Origin: Anaerolineaceae bacterium
Lineage (GTDB): Bacteria; Chloroflexota; Anaerolineae; Aggregatilineales; Phototrophicaceae
DNA: 64,000 nt
Assembly (NCBI GenBank): GCA_026708325.1
Contig: JAPOVC010000020.1
Span: forward strand, 1-64,000
Reading direction: 5' to 3'
Part shown: positions 18,515 to 25,995 of the stretch, one piece after another
Layout of the letters: each line of letters starts with the position of its first letter
Numbering within the stretch: the first letter of the stretch is position 1
The notes under the pieces: generated by a model
What the model was told of the DNA's origin: nothing
The model's database searches: none
What the model saw: only the letters and a program-made list of their open reading frames with translations
Translations under genes and position numbers: made by a program

Positions 18515-18524
18515 TTGACAGGGG
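18505..18524. repeat. Inverted repeat in the divergent intergenic region (possible operator)
   Basis: CCCCTGT at 18505-18511 and ACAGGGG at 18518-18524 are perfect 7-base arms around a 6-base centre. The repeat covers the -35 region of the minus-strand promoter and a TTGACA at 18515-18520 facing the Gfo/Idh gene. No T-run follows, so an operator is more likely than a terminator. Confidence 0.45.
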
Positions 18525-18574
18525 GCCGCGCACGTGTCAGGCTTTCGCCGTCATCGGGGTGATTTGGAGAAAAC

Positions 18575-19882
18575 ATGGAAAAGTTGAGCGCCGTGATGCT
18601 GGGCGCCGGCAACCGCGGGCTGTTGACCTATGGCCCTTATGCCCAGGCCCACCCTGAGGAACTGGAATTCGTCGCCGTGGCCGAGCCGCGCAAGGGACGA
18701 CGCGAACGCTTCGCCAGGGAACACGGCATCCCGCCGCAGCGTCAGTATGACTCCTGGGAGTCCCTGCTCGCCGTCGGCAAGCTGGCCGACGTACTCTTCA
18801 ATTGCACTCAGGACCAGTTGCATACCGCTACGACCCTGGCTGCCCTTGACGTTGGCTACGACATCCTGCTCGAGAAACCCATGGCGGAAAACCTGCTCGA
18901 CAACATGCGCCTGGTGCAGGCAGCCGAGAAAAGAGGGAGGCTGCTGGCGACCTGCCACGTCCTGCGCTACACGGCCTTTTTCCAGACCCTGCGCGATGTC
19001 CTGCGTTCCGGACGCCTGGGGCGCATCATCAACGTCGACCACCGTGAGAATCTGATTTTCTGGCACATGGCGCACAGTTTCGTGCGCGGCAACTGGCGCG
19101 CAGAGGCCAGTTCCGCCCCGATGTTGCTGGCAAAATGTTGCCATGACCTGGATATTCTGGGCTGGCTGCTGGGCCTGCGCTTCGCACGGGTCAGTTCCTT
19201 CGGCAGCCTGACCGCCTTTCGACCCGAACATGCGCCACCGGATGCGCCCCTGCGTTGCACCGACGGCTGCCCTCACGCGAACGATTGCAAGTTTTACGCG
19301 CCCCGCTTCTACGCCAAAGACGGCGACTCCTTCATGCTCAACGCCGTGGCCATGAATGCCGGAGCCGACGAACGTCTCGAGTTACTGGCCAGTTCCAGCC
19401 CTTACGGTCGATGCGTCTGGCACTGCGACAATACGGTCGTTGACCACCAAACGGTTGCGATGGAAGCGGAAGACGGCACGACCGTCACGTTGATCATGCA
19501 GGGACATGGCTTTGAAGAGTGCCGCACGATGCGCTACGACGGCACCCTTGGCACCCTGCAGGCGCGGATGGGCGGCGCGGGCGGCAACAAAATCACCCTG
19601 CGCGATCACCTCAGTGGCAGCAGCGAAGAGATCGAAGTGCAGGACGCGGCCAGCGGACACGGCGGCGGCGATTTCGGCATTGTGGCCGCCTTTCTGCGCG
19701 CGGCCCGCGGCGCGCCGGACCGGGACCTGCCGACGGCCAGGGAGTCGCTCGAGAGCCATTTGCTGGCCTTCGCCGCCGAGGAAGCCCGCAACAGCCGCAA
19801 GGTCGTCAAGGTCGACCGTTTCCGTCGCCGGGCGGAAAAGGCGCTGAAACGCGAACGAAAACGCGCAAAAAGCAAAAGGTGA
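18575..19882 (+). CDS. Gfo/Idh/MocA family oxidoreductase with Cys-rich insert
   Basis: This 435-residue oxidoreductase has VMLGAGNRGLLTYGPY for cofactor binding and LEKPMAENL as the family Lys motif. An inserted segment, PLRCTDGCPHANDCKFY, holds four cysteines at about residues 228-241 and is typical of the longer Gfo/Idh subgroup. The C-terminus is an Arg/Lys-rich tail of about 25 residues with no known role. The ATG follows TTGGAGAAAAC. It stands alone between the divergent formiminotransferase and the convergent alpha-oxoamine synthase, so its pathway is unclear. Confidence 0.85.
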   Translation: MEKLSAVMLGAGNRGLLTYGPYAQAHPEELEFVAVAEPRKGRRERFAREHGIPPQRQYDSWESLLAVGKLADVLFNCTQDQLHTATTLAALDVGYDILLEKPMAENLLDNMRLVQAAEKRGRLLATCHVLRYTAFFQTLRDVLRSGRLGRIINVDHRENLIFWHMAHSFVRGNWRAEASSAPMLLAKCCHDLDILGWLLGLRFARVSSFGSLTAFRPEHAPPDAPLRCTDGCPHANDCKFYAPRFYAKDGDSFMLNAVAMNAGADERLELLASSSPYGRCVWHCDNTVVDHQTVAMEAEDGTTVTLIMQGHGFEECRTMRYDGTLGTLQARMGGAGGNKITLRDHLSGSSEEIEVQDAASGHGGGDFGIVAAFLRAARGAPDRDLPTARESLESHLLAFAAEEARNSRKVVKVDRFRRRAEKALKRERKRAKSKR

Positions 19883-19944
19883 TCCAGCCGCCCGTCCGGC
19901 GGAGACGAAGTCAATTCAGACCGGGTTTCCCGGAGTCGGCAGAG

Positions 19945-21162
19945 TCACTTCGCGCCGGCCCTGACGGGGGCCGGAATGAAGTCCAGACGCTCGCCAACCT
20001 CACGGAAAGCCTGCAGGGCCTGATCGAGGTGCTCCCTGCGGTGCGTGGCCGTGTAACTGGTGCGCAGCAATCCGGCGCCGGGCGGCGTGGCCGGGGGGAC
20101 GACCGGGTTGGTGTAGACGCCCGCGTCGATCAGGGCGTGCCAGGCCAACGCCACGCGGAAGTCCTCACCCAGGATGACCGGCACGATGGGCGTATTGCTG
20201 GCGCCGGTGTTGTATCCCAGAGTCTTCAGTTGTTCCCGCATGTAGTCCGCATTCTGCCACAGGTTCGTGACGTGCTGCGGCTCACTCTCCATGATGTCGA
20301 GCGCCTTGAGCACGGTTGCGACGTTGGGAGCCGGCAACGCTGCCGAAAAAATGAGCGAACGGGCGTGGTGCTGGATGTAATGGACTGCTTCGGCGCTGCC
20401 GGCAATGAAACCACCGATCGACGCGAAGCTTTTGCTGAAGGTGCCCATTATCAGGTCAACCTCGTCCGTGAGGTCAAAGTGCGCTGACGTGCCGCGGCCG
20501 CCTCCGGTCACGCCCATGCCATGGGCATCGTCGACCATGATGCGCGCCCCGTGGCGCTTGCAAATGGCGACGAGTTCCGGCAGAGGGGCCAGGTCGCCCA
20601 TCATGCTGTAGACGCCGTCCACCACGACCAGTTTGCCGGCGTCCGCGGGCAGGCGCGACAGGACCCGGTCGAGGCTGCCTACGTCGTTGTGAAGGAATCG
20701 CTTCATTTCGCCGCGCGCCATAATGCAACCATCGACGATGCTGGCGTGGTCGTCCTTGTCGACGATGACGAAGTCGCCCTTGCCCACCATCGCCGAGATC
20801 GTGCCGACGTTGGTCTGATAACCGGTGGGAAAGACCACCGCGGCTTCCTTGCCCACGAATTCGGCCAGGCGCCGGTCCAGTTCAAGATGCAATTCCAGGG
20901 TGCCGTTGAGGAAGCGCGAGCCGGTAACGCTGGTGCCATAGTGCCGCACGGCGTCCAGCATGGCCTCCCGCACCCGCGGGTCGGTCGTGAGGCCCAGATA
21001 GTTGTTCGAACCCAGCATGATCACGTCCCGGCCTTCGATGGTCGCGGTCACGCCTTCGGACTGGCTCAGAGCGCGGAAATAGGGGTAGATGCCGATGGAC
21101 TGCGCTTCCCGCACGCGTAACATGTGGCTGTCGCTGGCGATCTTGTCATAAAGATCTGCCAT
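19945..21162 (-). CDS. Alpha-oxoamine synthase (KBL/BioF/serine palmitoyltransferase-like)
   Basis: The 405-residue PLP enzyme condenses an amino acid with an acyl-CoA. Visible motifs are GSNNYLGLTTDPRV, TGSRFLNGTLELH, VDDAHGMGVTG for the PLP Asp/His pair, and the Schiff-base Lys in GTFSKSFASIGGF. The SRFLNGT and EAAVVFPTGYQTN blocks look closer to bacterial serine palmitoyltransferases than to BioF. Glycine C-acetyltransferase is the main alternative. No threonine dehydrogenase, biotin or acyl-carrier gene is adjacent to decide. The start at 21162 is preceded by AGGAGT at good spacing. A sphingolipid role is possible and would need lipid data. Confidence 0.82.
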   Translation of the reverse strand: MADLYDKIASDSHMLRVREAQSIGIYPYFRALSQSEGVTATIEGRDVIMLGSNNYLGLTTDPRVREAMLDAVRHYGTSVTGSRFLNGTLELHLELDRRLAEFVGKEAAVVFPTGYQTNVGTISAMVGKGDFVIVDKDDHASIVDGCIMARGEMKRFLHNDVGSLDRVLSRLPADAGKLVVVDGVYSMMGDLAPLPELVAICKRHGARIMVDDAHGMGVTGGGRGTSAHFDLTDEVDLIMGTFSKSFASIGGFIAGSAEAVHYIQHHARSLIFSAALPAPNVATVLKALDIMESEPQHVTNLWQNADYMREQLKTLGYNTGASNTPIVPVILGEDFRVALAWHALIDAGVYTNPVVPPATPPGAGLLRTSYTATHRREHLDQALQAFREVGERLDFIPAPVRAGAK

Positions 21163-21290
21163 GTTCAGACTCCTGTTCAGGGCAGGGAAGCCCCTGTTCG
21201 GGATCGAGACCCGCGTCACCTGGTGACGGCGCAATTATGCTGCAAATGTCGCGAATATGCCATAGGTGGACAGTGCGGCCCCGCCCGGCC

Positions 21291-21319
21291 TTGTCGCGCC
21301 AGGGGTCAGACGCTACAAT
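21291..21319 (+). promoter_or_regulatory. Promoter of the small membrane protein gene
   Basis: TTGTCG at 21291-21296 and TACAAT at 21314-21319 are exactly 17 bases apart, 41 bases before the ATG at 21361. The same TTGTCG hexamer recurs in the ftsY promoter. Confidence 0.6.
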
Positions 21320-21360
21320 GTATTCGTCATGAAATCCTGGCGCAAACAGGGAGCGGCTGC

Positions 21361-21624
21361 ATGTCCTCGTTGACCATCAAGCGCATCATTGTCTGGGTCG
21401 TGTCGACGATTCTCGGGCTGCTCAGCGCCCTGCTGATCATCACGGTCGGCTTTGCCATCCTGCCGTCGCTCTTCCTGCCGCCCATCATCACCCCCGTCAA
21501 CTCGGAAGCCATCAGCATCGCGCGTTACGGCACCATTTACTTCGCGACGACCGCCCTGCCCCTTGCGCTGCTCTTCATGGTCTGGCTGGACCATTTTCTC
21601 GATACCCGTATCCTGCCGGACTAA
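21361..21624 (+). CDS. Small two-helix membrane protein of unknown function
   Basis: The 87-residue product has two hydrophobic segments, roughly residues 9-38 (very rich in Leu, Ile and Val, ending in a Pro-rich FLPPIITP) and 56-76. It ends in a short charged tail. I do not recognise the family. A good promoter and a GGGAG ribosome site support real expression. It is convergent with the polysaccharide deacetylase gene with only seven bases between stops, and no operon partner is visible. Confidence 0.6.
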   Translation: MSSLTIKRIIVWVVSTILGLLSALLIITVGFAILPSLFLPPIITPVNSEAISIARYGTIYFATTALPLALLFMVWLDHFLDTRILPD

Positions 21625-21631
21625 AAGTCGT

Positions 21632-22432
21632 TCAGTCGGTACCACTTTCTTCCAGCCAGTCCGCCCGCAGCAGGGCCTCGAAGTTTCGCAGCGTCAGGTC
21701 TCTGTTCACGCGTAAACGAGCCAGATCGAAGAGACCCGTGCTGTCATGCAGGACGCCGGCGCGGGTACTCAGGGCCATTCGATAGCCGGCTTCCCGGGCC
21801 ACCTGCCTTGCCAGCGCATCGTGCTTGCCAAAGGGCCAGGCGATGACAGCGGGCGCCACGCCCGTCCAGGCCTCCAGGCTTTCGCGGCTGCCAAGCAACT
21901 CGTATACCAGCAGGTCCCGCTCAAGGCCGCTCAGTTCCCGGTGCGATCGACTGTGCGATTGTATGGACATGCCCCGGGCCGCCATGGCGACCAGCTCTTC
22001 GCGACCCAGATGTAGCGGGTCCCGCGCATCCACCCGTTCGCTGATGATGAAAAACGTGCCGCTGAAACCGGCCTCCAGCAGCAGGGGCATGACGACGCTG
22101 TAGTGGTCGACGTGGCCGTCATCAAAGGTCAGGATAACGGGTTTGGGCGGCAATTGTTCGCCATGGTTAAGCGCGCGAAACAGTTGATCGGGAGAGATGC
22201 TGCTGTAGCCGGCGTCGCGCAGCCAGGCCAGCTGCTCCCGGAACGCCTCCGGGCGCACTGTCAGTCCGATGCGCAGGGTGTCCGCGTCCCTCGGCAAGGG
22301 AGACACGTAGTGGTACATCAAAATGGGCACGCGAATGCGCCGCATGGTGCCGTCCTGCGCCATCGCCAGGGCATTCAGCGCCAGCAGACACAAGAGTAGC
22401 GATGCGGCAAGATGTGGTCGAAGGGAAATCAC
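21632..22432 (-). CDS. Exported polysaccharide deacetylase (NodB-fold)
   Basis: This protein of about 266 residues begins with a signal peptide-like segment (LAASLLLCLLALNALA) and continues with a carbohydrate esterase family 4 domain. MYHYVSP is followed by LTFDDGHVDHY for the catalytic Asp and metal Asp, and SHSRSH for the two metal histidines. The later LARLRVNRD block is typical of Gram-positive-type xylan/peptidoglycan deacetylases. The GTG at 22432 is my choice because it gives a complete signal peptide; the ribosome site is weak, and the next ATG would delete the signal. It would act outside the membrane on cell wall or exopolysaccharide. Confidence 0.83.
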   Translation of the reverse strand: MISLRPHLAASLLLCLLALNALAMAQDGTMRRIRVPILMYHYVSPLPRDADTLRIGLTVRPEAFREQLAWLRDAGYSSISPDQLFRALNHGEQLPPKPVILTFDDGHVDHYSVVMPLLLEAGFSGTFFIISERVDARDPLHLGREELVAMAARGMSIQSHSRSHRELSGLERDLLVYELLGSRESLEAWTGVAPAVIAWPFGKHDALARQVAREAGYRMALSTRAGVLHDSTGLFDLARLRVNRDLTLRNFEALLRADWLEESGTD

Positions 22433-22526
22433 AAAAGGCTGCAAGTCTACCGGTTCGGGGTCCGCACAATAGCGCGACTGCCGATCTGATAGCAAATGAC
22501 AGCGGGCGGCTGTTACAGTCTCTGTA

Positions 22527-23828
22527 ATGAATGAAAATCCTTCGTCACGCCTCCCGGGGTTGCATCGGCTCAGCGCCGTGGAGCGCCTGAAACGCGTGGC
22601 CGAATCAACCGGGCTTTCCCCGGAGGAATCCAGCCTGCTGGCAGCGGGAGGAGGTCTCGACCCATTGCTGGCCGGGCAGATGATCGAAAACTGCATCGGC
22701 GTTTTCGGCCTGCCGCTGGGCATCGCCCCGAACTTCATCGTCAATGGTCGCGAGTTGCTGGTGCCCCTGGCCATCGAAGAGCCTTCAGTCCTGGCCGCCC
22801 TGGGCAATGCCGCCCGTATCTTTCGCGCCGGAGGCGGCTTCAGCGCCGACAGCGACGAGCCGGTGATGACCGGACAGGTCCAGTTGCTGGACGTCACCGA
22901 CATTGAGGCCGCCAGGTCCGCCATTGAGCGGGCACGGACGGAGATACTTGCCCAGGCCGATGCACTGGCGGGTAGCATCGTGGCACGTGGCGGCGGCGCG
23001 CGGGACCTGAAGTTGCGCGCCTTCCCGCAGAGTCCTGTCGGCCCCATGCTGGTCCTGCATCTTGCCATCGACTGCCGCGACGCCATGGGCGCCAATGTGG
23101 TCAACAGTGTCTGCGAAGGGCTCGCGCCGCTGCTGGAATCGCTTTCCGGCGGTCGCGCCAATTTGCGCATTCTTAGCAATTTCAGCGACCGGCGCCGGGC
23201 GCGGGCCAGCTGCTCCCTGCCCGCCGCCGAGCTGGAAGGCAACGGGCAGGACGGCCTGAACGTCGCCAAGCGAATCGTCGAGTCATCCGCCCTGGCGGAA
23301 ATCGACCCCTGGCGGGCGACAACCCACAACAAGGGCATCATGAACGGCATCGATGGCGTCGCCATCGCCACCGGCAATGACTGGCGCGCCATAGAAGCCG
23401 GCGCCCACGCTTGGGCGGCCCGCGATGGCGACTATCGCAGTCTGTCGCACTGGCGCCTGGATGAGGACGGAGACCTTCGGGGCTCGATCGAGTTACCGCT
23501 GGCAGTCGGCACCGTGGGCGGGGCCACCCGGGTCCATCCCCTGGCCGCCCTGTGCCTGAAGATCCTGGGGGTCTCCTCCGCCCGGGAACTGGCAGAAATC
23601 ATGGCCGCCGTCGGCCTGGCGCAGAACTTCGCCGCCCTGCGCGCCCTGGCGACGGAAGGCATCCAGCGCGGCCACATGAACCTGCACGCGCGCCAACTGG
23701 CGCTGGCCGCCGGCGCTCCGCCGGAACGCGTGGGCGAAATCGCCGGCACGCTGGTGGCCGGCGGCGACATTCGCCTGGGCAGGGCGCAGGACCTGGTGGC
23801 TGGCCTGCAGGATGGAGATTCCAGGTGA
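22527..23828 (+). CDS. mvaA: Hydroxymethylglutaryl-CoA reductase, class II
   Basis: This 433-residue HMG-CoA reductase is of the bacterial class II type. Hallmarks are IENCIGVFGLPLGIAPNF, CRDAMGANVVNS, HNKGIMNGIDGVA with the active-site Lys, and the His-containing GIQRGHMNLHAR. It forms mevalonate from HMG-CoA, or runs in reverse in degraders. The HMG-CoA synthase gene directly downstream points to synthesis of isoprenoids. A TACAGT box at 22514-22519 ends only seven bases before the ATG and no Shine-Dalgarno is visible, so translation may be leaderless. The stop TGA sits in a GTGA that could be an earlier start of the next gene. Confidence 0.93.
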   Translation: MNENPSSRLPGLHRLSAVERLKRVAESTGLSPEESSLLAAGGGLDPLLAGQMIENCIGVFGLPLGIAPNFIVNGRELLVPLAIEEPSVLAALGNAARIFRAGGGFSADSDEPVMTGQVQLLDVTDIEAARSAIERARTEILAQADALAGSIVARGGGARDLKLRAFPQSPVGPMLVLHLAIDCRDAMGANVVNSVCEGLAPLLESLSGGRANLRILSNFSDRRRARASCSLPAAELEGNGQDGLNVAKRIVESSALAEIDPWRATTHNKGIMNGIDGVAIATGNDWRAIEAGAHAWAARDGDYRSLSHWRLDEDGDLRGSIELPLAVGTVGGATRVHPLAALCLKILGVSSARELAEIMAAVGLAQNFAALRALATEGIQRGHMNLHARQLALAAGAPPERVGEIAGTLVAGGDIRLGRAQDLVAGLQDGDSR

Positions 23829-23842
23829 GCGAAGGGACGCAC

Positions 23843-24928
23843 ATGCCCGGTTCTGACAGCGAAAGGTTGAATGGAATGACGGAAATGGCTCCCCTGAGCC
23901 AGGTGGGGATCGTCGGCTATGGCGCTTACGTGCCGCGCTACCGCCTGCCCGGCAGCGAGATCGCGCGCATCTGGACGGGTGGCAGGGGCGGCAGCCCGGT
24001 GCGCGAAAAGGCCGTCGCCGGCCTTGATGAAGACGTCATCACCATGTCCATCGAGGCGGCGCGCAACGCCATCGCCCGCGCCCGCATCCAACCGGACGAC
24101 ATTTGCGCCGTCTGGGTGGGCAGCGAAAGCCATCCCTATGCTGTCAAGCCAAGCAGCACCGTCGTCGCCGAGAGCCTGGGCGCGACGCCGGCGGTGTTGG
24201 CCGCCGACCTCGAATTCGCCTGCAAGGCCGGCACTGAAGCCGTGCAGGCCTCTATCGGCATCATCGGCAGCGGCATGGGCCGGTACACCCTTGCCATTGG
24301 CATGGACACAGCCCAGGGCCGGCCCGGCGATGAGCTCGAATACACGGCGGCCTCCGGCGGAGCGGCTTTCCTGCTCGGCCCGGCGGACGCGGCCTGCGCA
24401 CGTTTTTTGGGCAGCACCAGCTTCGTCACCGATACACCCGACTTCTGGCGCCGGGAAGGCCAGCCCTATCCCAGCCACGGGGACCGCTTCACCGGCGAAC
24501 CGGCCTATTTCCACCACAGCATCAACGCCGGACGCGTGCTCATGGAGCGCATGGGGACCCAGGCCGACGACTACGCCTGGGCGGTCTTTCACCAGCCCAA
24601 CGTCAAGTTTCCGCAGCGCGCGGCCCGCAGCCTGGGCTTCAGTCCGGACCAGGTCGGCGCCGGACTGTTGGCCGGGGACATCGGCAACACCTATTCCGGC
24701 TCCTGCATGCTGGGGCTGACCGCCATTCTGGACGTCGCCGAACCCGGCGACCGCATCCTCATGGTCAGCTACGGCAGCGGCGCCGGATCGGACGCCTTCG
24801 ATCTGGAAGTCACGGAGAGGCTGGCAGGAATGCGCCGGCGGGCGCCCGCCACCCGCGACTACATCGCCCGACGCAGCGAGATCGATTACGCGACCTACAC
24901 GCGCTTCCGCGGCAAGCTAAGGAACTGA
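23843..24928 (+). CDS. Hydroxymethylglutaryl-CoA synthase, archaeal type
   Basis: The 361-residue thiolase-fold enzyme carries the archaeal HMG-CoA synthase signature ADLEFACKAGTEA with nucleophile Cys127, and the His motif VFHQPNVKFP near residue 248. GNTYSGSCMLGLTAILD is the conserved C-terminal block. It condenses acetoacetyl-CoA and acetyl-CoA. ATG 23843 follows GAAGGGAC; GTG 23825, overlapping the reductase stop, is an alternative. Archaeal-type synthases work in a complex with a thiolase and a DUF35 protein. A DUF35 OB-fold gene does occur about 3.8 kb downstream, beyond a low-GC insertion, but no thiolase gene is in the window. Confidence 0.92.
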   Translation: MPGSDSERLNGMTEMAPLSQVGIVGYGAYVPRYRLPGSEIARIWTGGRGGSPVREKAVAGLDEDVITMSIEAARNAIARARIQPDDICAVWVGSESHPYAVKPSSTVVAESLGATPAVLAADLEFACKAGTEAVQASIGIIGSGMGRYTLAIGMDTAQGRPGDELEYTAASGGAAFLLGPADAACARFLGSTSFVTDTPDFWRREGQPYPSHGDRFTGEPAYFHHSINAGRVLMERMGTQADDYAWAVFHQPNVKFPQRAARSLGFSPDQVGAGLLAGDIGNTYSGSCMLGLTAILDVAEPGDRILMVSYGSGAGSDAFDLEVTERLAGMRRRAPATRDYIARRSEIDYATYTRFRGKLRN

Positions 24929-24930
24929 AG

Positions 24931-25995
24931 ATGGACACACTGAAGCTGGGCATCGTCAGTTTCGCCCACGGGCACGTCCGCGTCTACGCTGACGTCATGC
25001 GCGACTTCGAAGATGCGCAGATCGTCGCCGCCTGGGACGACGATGAAGCGCGCGGTCGGCAGTATTGCCAGGAGTTCGGCATCGACTTCGTGCCCAATCT
25101 GGATAGTCTGCTGGCACGGCGGGACCTGGATGCAGTGTTCATCGCCAGCCCCACCAACCGGCACGCCGACCACTGTCTCGCGGCCGCCCGCGCCCGGAAG
25201 CACATCCTGCTGCAAAAGCCGATGGCCCTCAGCCTGGAAGACTGCGACGCCATCATTGAGGCAGTGGCGGGCGCCGGCGTGAAATTTAGCCTTTGTTACC
25301 AGATGCGCGCCGATCCGGTCAACCGGCACATGAAAGCGCTGCTCGACGAGGGCGCAATCGGACAGGTGGCTGTCCTGCGGCGCCGACACGCCATTCCCCT
25401 TCTGCTCAGCCCGGATTTCGCCCGGCCCGACAACTGGCACATCGACCCGGTGCAGAACATGGGCATGTTCATGGACGACGCCTCCCATGCCGCCGATTTT
25501 CTTTACTGGATGCTCGGTGCGCCGGTCAGCGTCATGGCCGAAATCGACAATCTCGTCACCGACGTCGCGCCGGACGACAACGGCGTCGCCATCTACCGCT
25601 TTGCGGGTGGCGAGATCGGCATTCTGTTCAACAGTTCCACGACCCTCGCGGCGGAAAACACCACCGAAATCTATGGCGACGCGGGCAGTATCATCCAGAA
25701 CCACGGCGATGTCCCCTCCGCCAACCTCCCCCGCCTGCCCGGCGCGATGGCTCTCAAAATCTGGCGGCAGGCGACCGGCGCATGGGAACTCCCGGAGTTC
25801 CCGCTGCGACCGCACGGGGAACGAATCCGCGACGTGGCGCGACCGCTTGTAGACTACCTGCATGGCCGCTGCGGCCCCCTGGCGACGGCTGAAGATGGCC
25901 GCGTCTGCATCGAGATGATCCTCGGAGCCTACGAATCGGCGCGGACCGGAAGAAGAGTTTTCTTTAACCTAGCGCAGGAGATTTGCTGCAAGTAA
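24931..25995 (+). CDS. Gfo/Idh/MocA family oxidoreductase with altered C-terminus
   Basis: This 354-residue member has a less conserved cofactor site (GIVSFAHGHVRVYADV in place of the Gly-rich loop), then LQKPMALS as the Lys motif and NMGMFMDDASHAADFLYWML in the catalytic domain. The start is three bases after the HMG-CoA synthase stop. The last dozen residues (RVFFNLAQEICCK) are encoded by AT-rich DNA unlike the rest of the gene, exactly where the low-GC island begins. The original C-terminus was therefore probably replaced when the island entered. Function beyond a sugar-type oxidoreductase is unknown. Confidence 0.82.
   Translation: MDTLKLGIVSFAHGHVRVYADVMRDFEDAQIVAAWDDDEARGRQYCQEFGIDFVPNLDSLLARRDLDAVFIASPTNRHADHCLAAARARKHILLQKPMALSLEDCDAIIEAVAGAGVKFSLCYQMRADPVNRHMKALLDEGAIGQVAVLRRRHAIPLLLSPDFARPDNWHIDPVQNMGMFMDDASHAADFLYWMLGAPVSVMAEIDNLVTDVAPDDNGVAIYRFAGGEIGILFNSSTTLAAENTTEIYGDAGSIIQNHGDVPSANLPRLPGAMALKIWRQATGAWELPEFPLRPHGERIRDVARPLVDYLHGRCGPLATAEDGRVCIEMILGAYESARTGRRVFFNLAQEICCK

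Noticed and set aside
19883..19944. Small inverted repeats between the convergent Gfo/Idh and alpha-oxoamine synthase genes
   Set aside because: The stems have only four or five pairs and no T-run on either side, so a terminator cannot be claimed.
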